Source: Ceriagrion tenellum
Lineage: Eukaryota > Arthropoda > Insecta > Odonata > Coenagrionidae
Length of the DNA: 64,000 bases
Assembly: GCA_963169105.1 (NCBI GenBank)
Contig: OY720635.1
Span: forward strand, 131,397,872-131,461,871
Reading direction: 5' to 3'
Within the stretch, counting starts at the first letter, position 1. Each line of letters begins with the position of its first letter. Shown piece after piece: positions 53,223-62,064 of this stretch. The notes under the pieces are model-generated. The model was not told where the DNA came from. It did not search any database and worked only from the letters and a program-made list of their open reading frames with translations. Made by a program: the position numbers and the translations under genes.

Positions 53223-54400
53223 AAGTTTGAATTCTGGAAGGGAAGGTCAACTCGGGATGCGATTTCGGTGATGAGAACACTTATAGAAAGAAACAGGACG
53301 CTTTTGAATGCTTAATTTATTTTGTAATGGCTTTTGATAGATTAAATTGAGATAAACTAACCGAGATACTCGGGAAAATGGGACTAGATTGGCGAGACAG
53401 AAGACTAATCCGAAACTTATATATGACGCAAGGGGCGCAGGTGAGGGTGGGTGACGGAGAATCAGAGTGAGCAACTATCGGTCGCGGGGTGAGGCAAGAG
53501 TGCCCATTGTCGCCATTGATTTTTAACATTTATGCTGAGAAAATGGAAATACAGGCATGGAAAGAACTGGAGGATGGAATCAAAGTAGAGGGACATCTGA
53601 TAAAGTCGGTTAGATTCGCGGGCGGTCAGGCATTGGTAAGTGGATCTTTGAAGGGACTGTAAGCTTTGGCAGATGCTCTGGAGATGCAGTGCAAGATATT
53701 CGAAATGAAGATAATCCATAAGAAAAAGAAAGTAATTCGATTCTCTTGGTCAAAGAAAGCAAGGTTCGCCATTAAATTTGGTGGGCACAAACTCAAGCAG
53801 GTAGGGCATTTTAATTACTTAGGCTGTACGCTAGAAGAAAACGGACTGTAGCAAAGACATACGGAAGAGATAAGCACTAGCTAAGGAGGCGTTTAGTAAT
53901 GGAAGGGGGTTGATGACGGGAACATTGGGTAAGGATGTGGAGAAGAGGCTGGTGGAGAGCTTGATATGGAGCGTGGTGCTGTATGGGACAGAAACGTGGA
54001 CCCTCAGGAAGGAGGACGAGAATAGGCTTCAGGAATTTGAGATGTGGGTGTGGAGAAGGATGGAGAAGGTGAGGTGGACGGGAAGGAAGACTAACGAGGA
54101 AGTGCTTGATATGGTGGGCGAGGAAACGAAATTTCTTAACGAAATTCGGAATCGGCAGAGTAGGTGACTAGAGGATGTGATAAGGGGCGTTGGGCTGCTC
54201 AAGAAAGTGATAGAAGGAAGAATGCTGGGGATGCGGGGAAGGGGAAGAAAGGGTATAGGTTTCATGAATAGGATGAAGAAAGGTAGATTGTATGCTGAGA
54301 CGAAAAAGGTTAAGCTAGAGTGAGATAGGCCCCAAACTGTGTAGAAAACTGGGAGGAGATTCTCCGGCATTCAGCAAACCGCAACCTGTAGAATACTATA
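53223..54400 (+). pseudogene. LINE family C, near-complete RT domain, inactivated
   Basis: The plus strand shows RT blocks in order: GRSTRDAISVMRTLIERN, AFDRLN with the first catalytic aspartate, GVRQECPLSPLIFNIYAEKM, and the motif C position RFAGGQALVSGS, where FADD should stand. KFGGHKLKQVGHFNYLGCTL (thumb), VVLYGTETWTLRKEDENRLQ, FEMWVWRRMEKVRWTGRKTN and RMLGMRGRGRKG follow. This is an RTE-like non-LTR element. Loss of the two catalytic aspartates, several stops and a frameshift near 53870 show it cannot function. The 5' endonuclease domain is absent. Confidence 0.82.
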
Positions 54401-54589
54401 CTATCTCAAAAAGTAAGGCGATTCGTGGAGAACTGTTTGGTATCATGTGAAAGATGGGATATTTCTCTTCATATTGAGTCGAAATTCATTGAATTTTATC
54501 TTTGCCAGTGTTCTATCAGTTAGTTGTAAATAATGTTTCTGTGGGGAGAACATATTTACCTTATATCATGTAAAATGGCATTTGTTTTT
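54401..54589. other. No supported gene
   Basis: Nothing recognised. Confidence 0.3.
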
Positions 54590-55300
54590 TTTATTTAACA
54601 TGTTTAGTTTATAAAAATCCAAGTGCTTCAAAGCCGAAGGCTTGTCTGGAGGAGCCAATTTAGAGTATTAAATGTATATCAACAAGACAATAAAAACTAT
54701 CTTTTGAAATGTTGAAATATTTACCCTTGCCATATATTATAATACCTATATAATTAGTATGAACATTTTTGTCATACTTTGACAACAGATATTGATAGAT
54801 GTACAGATCATATTCTTCTACTAAATGTGCAGTTTTATAAATCAAGTGTCGTTATCAGCCATTGTTTAATTTTTTTATCGTATGATATTGTTTTTAAATT
54901 TTTAAGGTGTGCTGTAGGACTATTAAGAACCTTTGGCACAACAACATTGAGCTATCTATCACCATGTTTTGTGAAACAAAAAGGGACATTTGAAAGTTTA
55001 GGCTTTCTTCTTTCTATTATGTGCTTGTCTTCATTTTTGGTTCTAAAGTTTAGGCAAAAATAGTAGTCAACTGTCAACAGGTATATGTACATCTTATACA
55101 CAGGTAGAAAACTATAGTTTTTGCACAATACGCTATACAAATTTGTATTATTGCAAAGTACTCTGTCATTATAATCAATCAGTTTCAATATCCTTTTTTT
55201 GATATTTAATCATTGGTAATATTCTTTCTTGGTAGCTCCCCCCACACTGAAAAGCCGTGTCTATTTATACTCTCAACTAGAGCGTAATATGTAATCATCT
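54590..55300 (-). pseudogene. CR1-like LINE (family D), C-terminus
   Basis: The minus strand reads YYALVESINRHGFSVWGELP, a frame change, LKLIDYNDRVLCNNTN, KPKLSNVPFCFTKHGDR and VPKVLNSPTAHLKNL. It is collinear with the copy at 43567-44745 (YYALVNSKLNYGLISWGG; LFNCLPQTIK). A hairpin AAGCCGAAGGCTT (54631-54643) lies in the 3' UTR. Stops and frameshifts make it inactive. Confidence 0.7.
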
Positions 55301-55374
55301 TAAATTATTTGAAATTTTTCATTAATTTTTTTCAATTACCTCGAATAAAACTGCTGTATTTGGCTGATATTTTG

Positions 55375-55470
55375 CTATCGTTAGAAGGGTGAGATTGTTG
55401 TCTCGATAACGAGCTAAAATTCATTCAAATTCAACGAGAGCGCAGTGATATCTTGCTCAAACGACCTGAA
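55375..55470. mobile_element. GGTAGT-family MITE, right-end fragment
   Basis: TAGAAGGGTGAGAT and TGATATCTTGCTCAAACGACC match the right ends of copies 1-3. The left end is missing. A GC-rich island starts immediately after it. Confidence 0.55.
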
Positions 55471-55479
55471 CCGAGAAGA

Positions 55480-55960
55480 AACGGGCTCGGCACCTGTGGA
55501 TCCTCTCGCAGAGAACCCAATCCGCCCATGCCGCCATCAATTTTAAGAGTGTATGGAACATGTCAGACCCAAGGATGATCGTAACGTGCCATCACACGCG
55601 TTAACGTGCCTTAACTCGCAGTAAAAGGAAGCAGTAAAGAGGATGGGAGGGAATCGGAAATGAGGAGGCGGTGGAGGTGGGGGTGGGGAAATGTTTCGGC
55701 GGGGGGAGGGGATGGGGGGTCGGAGAGAGGTGAGGTGAGGCGAGAGAGAGAGGTGGGTAGCCTTGAAAATTCGGCGGGCGGACGGACGGGGTGGTCGGGC
55801 TGTGAGAGGCGCAGTCTGATGCTCTTCTCTTTTTTTATGTTCTTCCTCTCTTCGTGGGATGGGTGGGTGGTCTTTCGGGAGTATGCGAGCTCTGGCATAG
55901 ACAGGGGTGGGCATGATTCAGACGGAGGAGACTGAGCCATCGAGGGCGCTGCTGGTTCAT
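55480..55960. other. GC-rich island 7, no supported gene
   Basis: Purine-rich G runs (GGGGGAGGGGATGGGGGG) with overlapping ORFs of up to 130 codons on both strands. No domain. Confidence 0.4.
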
Positions 55961-55989
55961 ATGCGTTCGAGGCCCTATATTGAAAATAT

Positions 55990-56245
55990 TTGGGGTTTTC
56001 CAATGCTTGAAAGTGGAGCTTGGAAGGAATAGGGCTGCCTCGGATGGGAATGTCTCACCTGATGTGATGAAAGCATCGTTTTTCTATGGATAAGGTAGCT
56101 CCAACTACTCAGTTCGTGGTAAATAATGGGCGGGAACTTTTTGTGTTGAATTGTTACTAGTATTGACCTTAGGTATTACCTCTACTTCACTCAGAAAATT
56201 CACAAAACTCTAATGACTGCTATTTTCTCACGTAATACAATGTGT
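55990..56245 (+). repeat. Family L direct repeat, copy 1
   Basis: CCAATGCTTGAAAGTGGAGC, CTCAGTTCGTGGTAAATAA and GGTATTACCTCTACT recur in the same order at 57115-57490. The two copies flank a family G repeat. Confidence 0.7.
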
Positions 56246-56249
56246 TTGT

Positions 56250-57112
56250 ATTTTTTCTCTAATAAAGGTTCGCTTTCTTTTCCCTTTTCATTACTTCTTC
56301 GCTTTTGAATAATCTGATTGCAACTTGCCTAATTGAAATATTTTCCCAATTTACATCTTCCGCCATCATAATTCAGCAAGCATTTCTGAGCTATTCGACA
56401 AACATTTTTTTCCTAACAGCTTTTGTGCCACAGTTTCATTTAAACACCAGAACGTAAATTCAGCCGTTCGGTCTCCACTTTTCCAAACTTCTTACCCCGC
56501 GTAACAACAATAACGAGCTGTTAAATAGTGTAGATATATAACAACTTACACAACACAACAACGGGTTTACAGTCAGTTTTAACAACAACAGCTTAGAACG
56601 GAAGTAAAAAATGAGCAGAACGACAGTCAAAACGAAGTATTTAAACCGCTTATTGCCTTTCTTTAAATAAATAGTTGGCAAAAAGTCGAATTTCCTCGTT
56701 TTAACGCTTAAAATCGAACACGCCGATACTTCTTATTCTACTTACAATGCATAATCTTTAGCTTTGAAATACTTAAAAAAACTGAATAAACCCATATCCT
56801 ATACCTCGAGAGTCAAAAGCAATCGGGCGGGGATCGAACCCACGATGCACATGCTCCAGCTTAATAACACTAACCACTCCGCCACCCACGCTCTGGCCAT
56901 CTCACTCTTGCTCGGCTTCTGATTCCCTATGCATAAATCAGGTGTCGCTAGATCTCGGTCACCTGAAACTTCGTATGTGAAAATCCAAAAACCATCCACT
57001 CTGCGGCTCAAGACGAACACATCTGTCAAAAAAATTACTATAAACATTGACTTATTTGCTACATCTCAAGTCTGCGCACTGCCAACGCCCAAATACTATC
57101 ATGTGGATTAAG
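56250..57112 (-). repeat. Family G long repeat with tRNA-like module, copy 2
   Basis: Inverted copy of 20290-21180, clearly the same sequence with scattered changes. The tRNA-like part is at about 56815-56895 (minus): GTGGGTTCGATCCCCGCCC as B box. The 82-codon frame 56799-57047 corresponds to that in copy 1. The position between two direct family L repeats suggests insertion or a composite unit. Confidence 0.72.
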
Positions 57113-57114
57113 AG

Positions 57115-57490
57115 TTTTGTAATGCTTGAAAATGGAGCTTGGGAGGAATAGGAGTGCCTCGGATAGGAATGTCTCGCCTGATTGGATGAAAACATTTGTT
57201 TGGCATTGGAATAGGTAGCTCCGACTTCTCAGTTCGTGGTAAAATAAAAGCGGGAACTTTTTCTGTTGAATAGCTATTAGTATTGACCTCAGGTATTACA
57301 TCATTTGATTTGACCGGGATTCGAAACCTGGGAGATCTGGTTTCGAATCCCGAATGGAGGATTTCTTCATGGCGAATTTCAACCTCTGTGTACCTCTACT
57401 CATCTCATAAAATTCACCTAACTCTAATGATTGCTATTTTCTCACATAAAAAAGAGGATAACTATAAAATCCGAAGAGTCGTGTGAAATT
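57115..57490 (+). repeat. Family L direct repeat, copy 2, with SINE fragment inside
   Basis: Matches 55990-56245 except for about 97 extra bases at 57297-57393, inserted between AGGTATTAC and CTCTACT. Confidence 0.7.
57297..57393 (+). repeat. tRNA-like insert with hairpin
   Basis: Absent from the sister repeat. It contains GGGATTCGAAACC and GGTTTCGAATCCC as a perfect inverted pair around TGGGAGATCT; the second is a B-box-like word. It is related to the fragment at 19195-19300. Confidence 0.55.
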
Positions 57491-58009
57491 GAGTCGAACC
57501 TGTACATAATGACAAAATAAAACGTGCAGTTTTCTGAAAAAAATAAAATTTAAATCAGACCCGGATTACGATGTTAATGCATCTGATGCACTGATAATAC
57601 AAGCTGATACATTGCTATTGCAAGCTGATATATTTACATCAAAACTTGGGTCGAAATTAAAATTAAATTTTGTTTTTGGGGAAAATATCGTTTTATTTCT
57701 CGATAATGTGGATAACTTTTTCACTTAATGGTGTTTTGATAATTTAAGCGTGACTAAAAGGGTAATGGTGAATATGGTACCTACATTTTTTCTCAAAGTT
57801 CTCGCTGAATTAAGACTAAACGGTTGTTTCAATATTTCGTACTTAGCTTATTTTAATTTAGGGACTTATTTATACGAATAAATTAAACTATCCAAGATGG
57901 AAGAACTTTGACCTCGCAGAAAGCTCCAAAAACTGTTTGATACTTCAGTAGCCCGTTAGGTTTCAATTCATCTCGATTATTGGTCCTCCCTTAGTTCCTT
58001 TTGTCTCCT
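57491..58009. other. AT-rich stretch, nothing recognised
   Basis: No ORF or repeat ends. Confidence 0.3.
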
Positions 58010-58270
58010 GCATTTGACTAACGCCAGAGATATTTTTGGATTCATCTATCAATTTAATCTGGGATCTGATCAAGGATTAAGATTGTCGGAAGTTGTAAAA
58101 TAGCCATCGTCTCCGTCAATGAGCTGGGATATTAACGAACTTAAGTTCACCTTTCCAAGAAAATAGCGTACAGTCTGTTAAATCAGACCAGGTTACTATA
58201 GAGAGACAGCCTTTCTCGCAAGCAAACGCAATTATTGACATAATGTGTATTGTACAAATTCACAATGCAT
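58010..58270 (+). repeat. Family K repeat, copy 2, left part
   Basis: Matches 49945-50230 in order and orientation and is interrupted by the SINE that follows. The right part resumes at 58660-58760. Confidence 0.6.
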
Positions 58271-58659
58271 AATCAAAAGATTTACGGAGGTCCGGTTTAG
58301 ACCAGTGGTAGCGTGTTTGACTCCCGTTCCGAGGGTCTCAGGTTCCAGACCAAGCGACGGAAAAAATTTCAAGCATGGTAAGTAACAAGCAGTCTCATCA
58401 GATGGCATTGATGGTGCAGATCAAGGAGTTCGGACCGATATCACCAGCCACAGCTTCGGGCGAGAGTGAAAGTTTGCGGAATCGGCCGGAGTACTGCGAT
58501 GTGGAAGGCAACGGGGAAATCATCGCATTAGTCTCCCGAGAAAATGTAGCTCTATTATAATTATATATGACGTGATGACAGTAAAATATTCCAGAGCTAT
58601 ATGGGACTGAGAGGGGGCTGGGAGGGGTACATCAGTCAGTAAGGACAAGAATCAAAACA
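58271..58659 (+). mobile_element. tRNA-derived SINE with target-site duplication
   Basis: The body, about 58281-58649, begins with a tRNA-like head (TTTAGACCAGTGGTAGCGTG as A box; CTCAGGTTCCAGACC as B box). It is flanked by AATCAAAAGA (58271-58280) and AATCAAAACA (58650-58659), matching at 9 of 10. It sits in a family K repeat whose empty site is at 50225-50240. The 61-codon ORF inside (58375-58560) has no motif. Confidence 0.78.
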
Positions 58660-58760
58660 TACATCCAATCTGGCAATTGCTCTAACCGATGGAATCGACG
58701 TATAGCGAAAGAATTAGTTTTTTAAAATACAATCTGAAGCCAATGCGTGGATATGAAATA
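58660..58760 (+). repeat. Family K repeat, copy 2, right part
   Basis: CCAATCTGGCAATTGC and AAAGAATTAGTTTTTT match copy 1 at 50240-50300. Confidence 0.6.
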
Positions 58761-58789
58761 CTAGCTATCACCTTCAATAGGTAAGTACA

Positions 58790-59480
58790 TACATAAAAAG
58801 AGTCTCGTTTGCGTGAACAGAGAGACCAACGCGGCGTGACTGTTTTTGAGGCGACTCTGGGCGAGAGACGTACGAGACGCCCTCAACCGGCGCAGCCGTC
58901 TTAAAACTCCTCCCACCCACGATCGTACACATGGAGACGCAAGAACACACATACACACACTCACTCACAGAAATCCCTCCTCGCCACCCTCCGAGGAACA
59001 TCTCACGAACACTTTTTTTTCAAACCCCTCTGGGATTCCGGCGAGGACGGCGAATTGTGAGTTCGAGGGGGAAAAAGAAAACAAATGAGACGAACGCGAA
59101 TGGGGGAGAAAGGGGAGGAGGAGGAGGAGGAGGAACGAAGAAATCATTCCATTCCTCCTTTTCCTCAACCGAGACGATGCAACAACGGCTGTTCTCGTGA
59201 CTTCCCTCCCCTCTTCTCTCTCGTCTTATAGACGTTCCGAGAAATGGTCCGTTTTTTCCCAGAAAGGGAATCCCAACTTTGCTCCTCCCCCATCCTCCCC
59301 GAATGCTACAGCCGAAAGAGATGGTATTGCGTGCTCCCTTGGGCGGCTGCGGTCCATCCGGCCGGCCATGAGAGAACGCCCCATCCTCCCGGGCCTTAAA
59401 CGCGTTCGCGTGGACTGGTCACGCTCCGCCCTTATCATGTTCACAAATGATGATCCGAGCACAGACACGTAGTCGAGCCA
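58790..59480. other. GC-rich island 8, no supported gene
   Basis: GC-rich with a GGA-rich tract (GGAGGAGGAGGAGGAGGA, about 59117-59135). Multiple overlapping ORFs of 60-91 codons lack domains. Confidence 0.4.
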
Positions 59481-59505
59481 TCGAATTAAAGGAACCTACG
59501 ACTTT

Positions 59506-59965
59506 TTTTGTTTAATTCACCTTACCGTCGAATCTCGGTCTGATGTGGGAGCCAGAGACATGAGTTGGGTGGTGGGAAAACACTTTCAGAGGTTTTGGCA
59601 ACGTTTTGCGCGTTTTTAAAGGCCTCCAAACAACGCCATGCCCTTAAAACGGGGTTTTGTTTAATTCACCTTACCGTCGAATCTTGGTCTGATGTGGGAG
59701 CAAGAGGCATGAGTTGGGTGGTGGGAAAACACTTTCAGAGGTTTTGGCAACGTTCTGTGCGTTTTTAAAGGCCTCCAAACAACGCCATGCCCTTAAAACG
59801 ATAGAGGGGTTTTTGTATAATTAACCTTACCGTCGAATCTTGGTCTAATGTGGGAGTGAGAGACAGGGATTGTGGGAAAACTTTTTTCAGAGGTTTTAGC
59901 AACAGTCTGCGCGTTTTTAAAGGCCTCCAAACAACTTCATGCGCTTAAAGCGATAGAGGCGTTTT
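59506..59965 (+). repeat. Three tandem units of about 150 bp
   Basis: Each unit contains CACCTTACCGTCGAATCT (AACCTTACC in unit 3), GGGAAAAC, TTTCAGAGGTTTTGGCAACG and TTTTTAAAGGCCTCCAAACA. Units: 59506-59654, 59655-59809, 59810-59965. The third is the most diverged. It adjoins GC-rich island 8. Confidence 0.82.
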
Positions 59966-60547
59966 TGGTCGATGGGCTGGCATCTCATTCCCGCGTCTTA
60001 AGTCATATAGTGTAATTTTTTTGTAGCTTTAGGGTCTCCTAGCGTTGGACCTCTTTTGAGGTGGAAGTTACGGTTGTCAACCGCCTATTCTTCTTAGGAA
60101 ATTTAGCAGTTTACCGGCTTAACTTGTTCTTGAGTTAGATTTTTAAAAATTTTAATTACACATAATTTATTCTTCATAGTATTCAAGTGATAGAAATACA
60201 TGTATCGATGCAATAATGCAAGTTAATACAGATACCGAAATTTGATAAATACCTCATACAATAATTTACTCTTAATTTATTTCAGATTACGCATTATTTT
60301 ATCTTCAAATGAAAATTGAGTTTGTATGGTTTATGTTGTACTATGTTATGTTATGCTGAGCTCGTTGTTGATTGTTTACGATTCTGTGTTCCTAGGCAAT
60401 CATAATGAGCCTGAGCTGCATATTTACAACCTATTATAAATTATTGTGTTCTATGCAATTTTATGCATGTCCGGTCGACAGACCATACGGTCTAACTGAA
60501 CACATATGTAATCTAAGTTCAAATTAACAAAACAGGTGAAAAAAAAG
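59966..60547. other. AT-rich stretch, nothing recognised
   Basis: No supported ORF. Confidence 0.3.
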
Positions 60548-60844
60548 TGGCAAAGTTGTCCCGGTTGACGGTACTTGATTAACATACGTATTTTCACCAA
60601 TAATTATACTGATATAATGGAAATGATGGAAATTAACTCCACCAATGCTCTTACATTATTTTTTGCCTACACAAGCACATCCTGTAGAGCCATTGGCTCA
60701 GGAGGACTTTTTTTTAATGTTAAGATTCGAAAATGCTCCAAAATCATCATAAATCATTAGTCTTGATCTCATTAGTTTCATACGCAAAAAAAATTAAGAG
60801 CATCGCTGACAAATTTACCCTTGAACCGGGGCAATTTTGCCAAC
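60548..60844. repeat. Element with inverted 24-bp ends
   Basis: TGGCAAAGTTGTCCCGGTTG (from 60549) and CCGGGGCAATTTTGCCA (to about 60843) form an imperfect inverted pair with a 250-bp interior. The first motif recurs identically at 61218. No TSD was recognised. Confidence 0.45.
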
Positions 60845-61217
60845 TGAGTTATAACCAGTTTATATCGCCAAAAAACAACAGAAAAAAAATATATTGAACT
60901 ATGAAAGCTCTTTATTATGAAGAAAGGTCCACAGAAATTATCAAGACATTGAAATGGAAAGGTTTAAAATTCGCAAACTTCAAAGATGAATGAAAACTTT
61001 GGCATTTTCGTCAGAAAAGGTAAATTTTCCACGGGTTTCATTGTAAGGAGGGTCAATTACGTATATGTCTTGTTAACTCGTAAGACTCGAAGGGTGCGGA
61101 AAGGCTATCAGTTAACATATTGCCTGTGTGATGAAAACATTGGCGCCTCTATTGGTTAGTTCGGGAACTTGGCTGGGCGCCAAACAATATTTTTCAAAAT
61201 CTAGCAAAGTTCTCTCA

Positions 61218-61244
61218 CTTGGCAAAGTTGTCCCGGTTGACGGT
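61218..61244 (+). repeat. Third copy of the TGGCAAAGTTGTCCCGG motif
   Basis: TGGCAAAGTTGTCCCGGTTG followed by ACGGTAC, identical to 60549-60575 over 27 bases. It may be the end of a second related element. Confidence 0.6.
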
Positions 61245-61321
61245 ACACTTAATTATTACGCTTTATTATATATAAAACAATGATAATAACAATTATTATT
61301 ATTTACAATTTTAATATTATA

Positions 61322-62064
61322 GATTTGAAAAATAGAGTGAGTGATTGCATTTCACTGTTTGCAAAGTTTAAGGGATATACTTGGCTGGAAGGTCGTATGC
61401 TGATAAATGGGAACGATTTAATGAAAGATATTGCGCACTAGTACAGAATTTCAGATGTGATCCCTAAGGAAAACTTCATAGCTCTCGCCGTACTGGTATG
61501 CTAGAATGTGTGGTTGAAAGTCCATGAATGGCAGAATGACTTTTATCCGCGGTCATTTAATGAGGTGATGGCTCCCGAAGCTTTTATCGTAAGTCAAAAC
61601 TTAAATAAAGTTCTTCCTGAAATAAAATCTCGCTTCAACTTTCCTCACTGGTTATTAATACCGACCATAATTTCGACAAACTATGTCATTATCAAGGCCC
61701 TCCTTGATTTTCATCAGCTTGTGACTGCATGATTACAGTATGACGCCCTTACTGCCCATCTGCCAGAAAAGGTTATCACTTGTGAGAGCATATTTTTCTA
61801 CACGCTTAGTTTCATAATCAGTATAACCTGTCGAATGATGTAGGCATGTCAATTGAGAAAATTATGTCATTGTTATTACGGCCCCTTCTTGAAGTTAATT
61901 TATTTAAAGTTGAGAAAATCCATCCTAATTATTATTTTTTTAAAACCCACGCAATACTTCAGGACCAAGAAGTGATTATCTCAACCGGTATTTTGGATTT
62001 AATTATTTTCGTGGAAAAATGCTTTCACTTATATCAGGTTTCCTCAGATTGTATGTATCCCTAG
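61322..62064 (+). pseudogene. Decayed coding region, protein family unknown
   Basis: A TTTTAATATTATAG (acceptor-like) precedes a long quasi-open frame: LFAKFKGYTWLEGRMLINGN, a stop, RISDVIPKENFIALAVLVC, a stop, NVWLKVHEWQNDFYPRSFNE, APEAFIVSQNLNKVLPEIKS, FPHWLLIPTIISTNYVIIK, a stop near 61731, then LQYDALTAHLPEKVITCES. After a frameshift, 61846-62064 adds MSIEKIMSLLLRPLLEVNLF and DQEVIISTGILDLIIFVEKC. About 240 codons carry protein-like composition with three stops and one frameshift. I recognise no domain. It could be a decayed transposase, an old integrated foreign gene or a host pseudogene. Confidence 0.4.

Noticed and set aside
55543..56003. 123- and 130-codon minus ORFs in GC island 7
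   Set aside because: Proline/serine-rich translation of purine/pyrimidine runs, overlapping in two frames.
58290..58365. Possible tRNA gene
   Set aside because: A and B boxes are present, but no proper cloverleaf, and the segment is the head of a SINE with a TSD.
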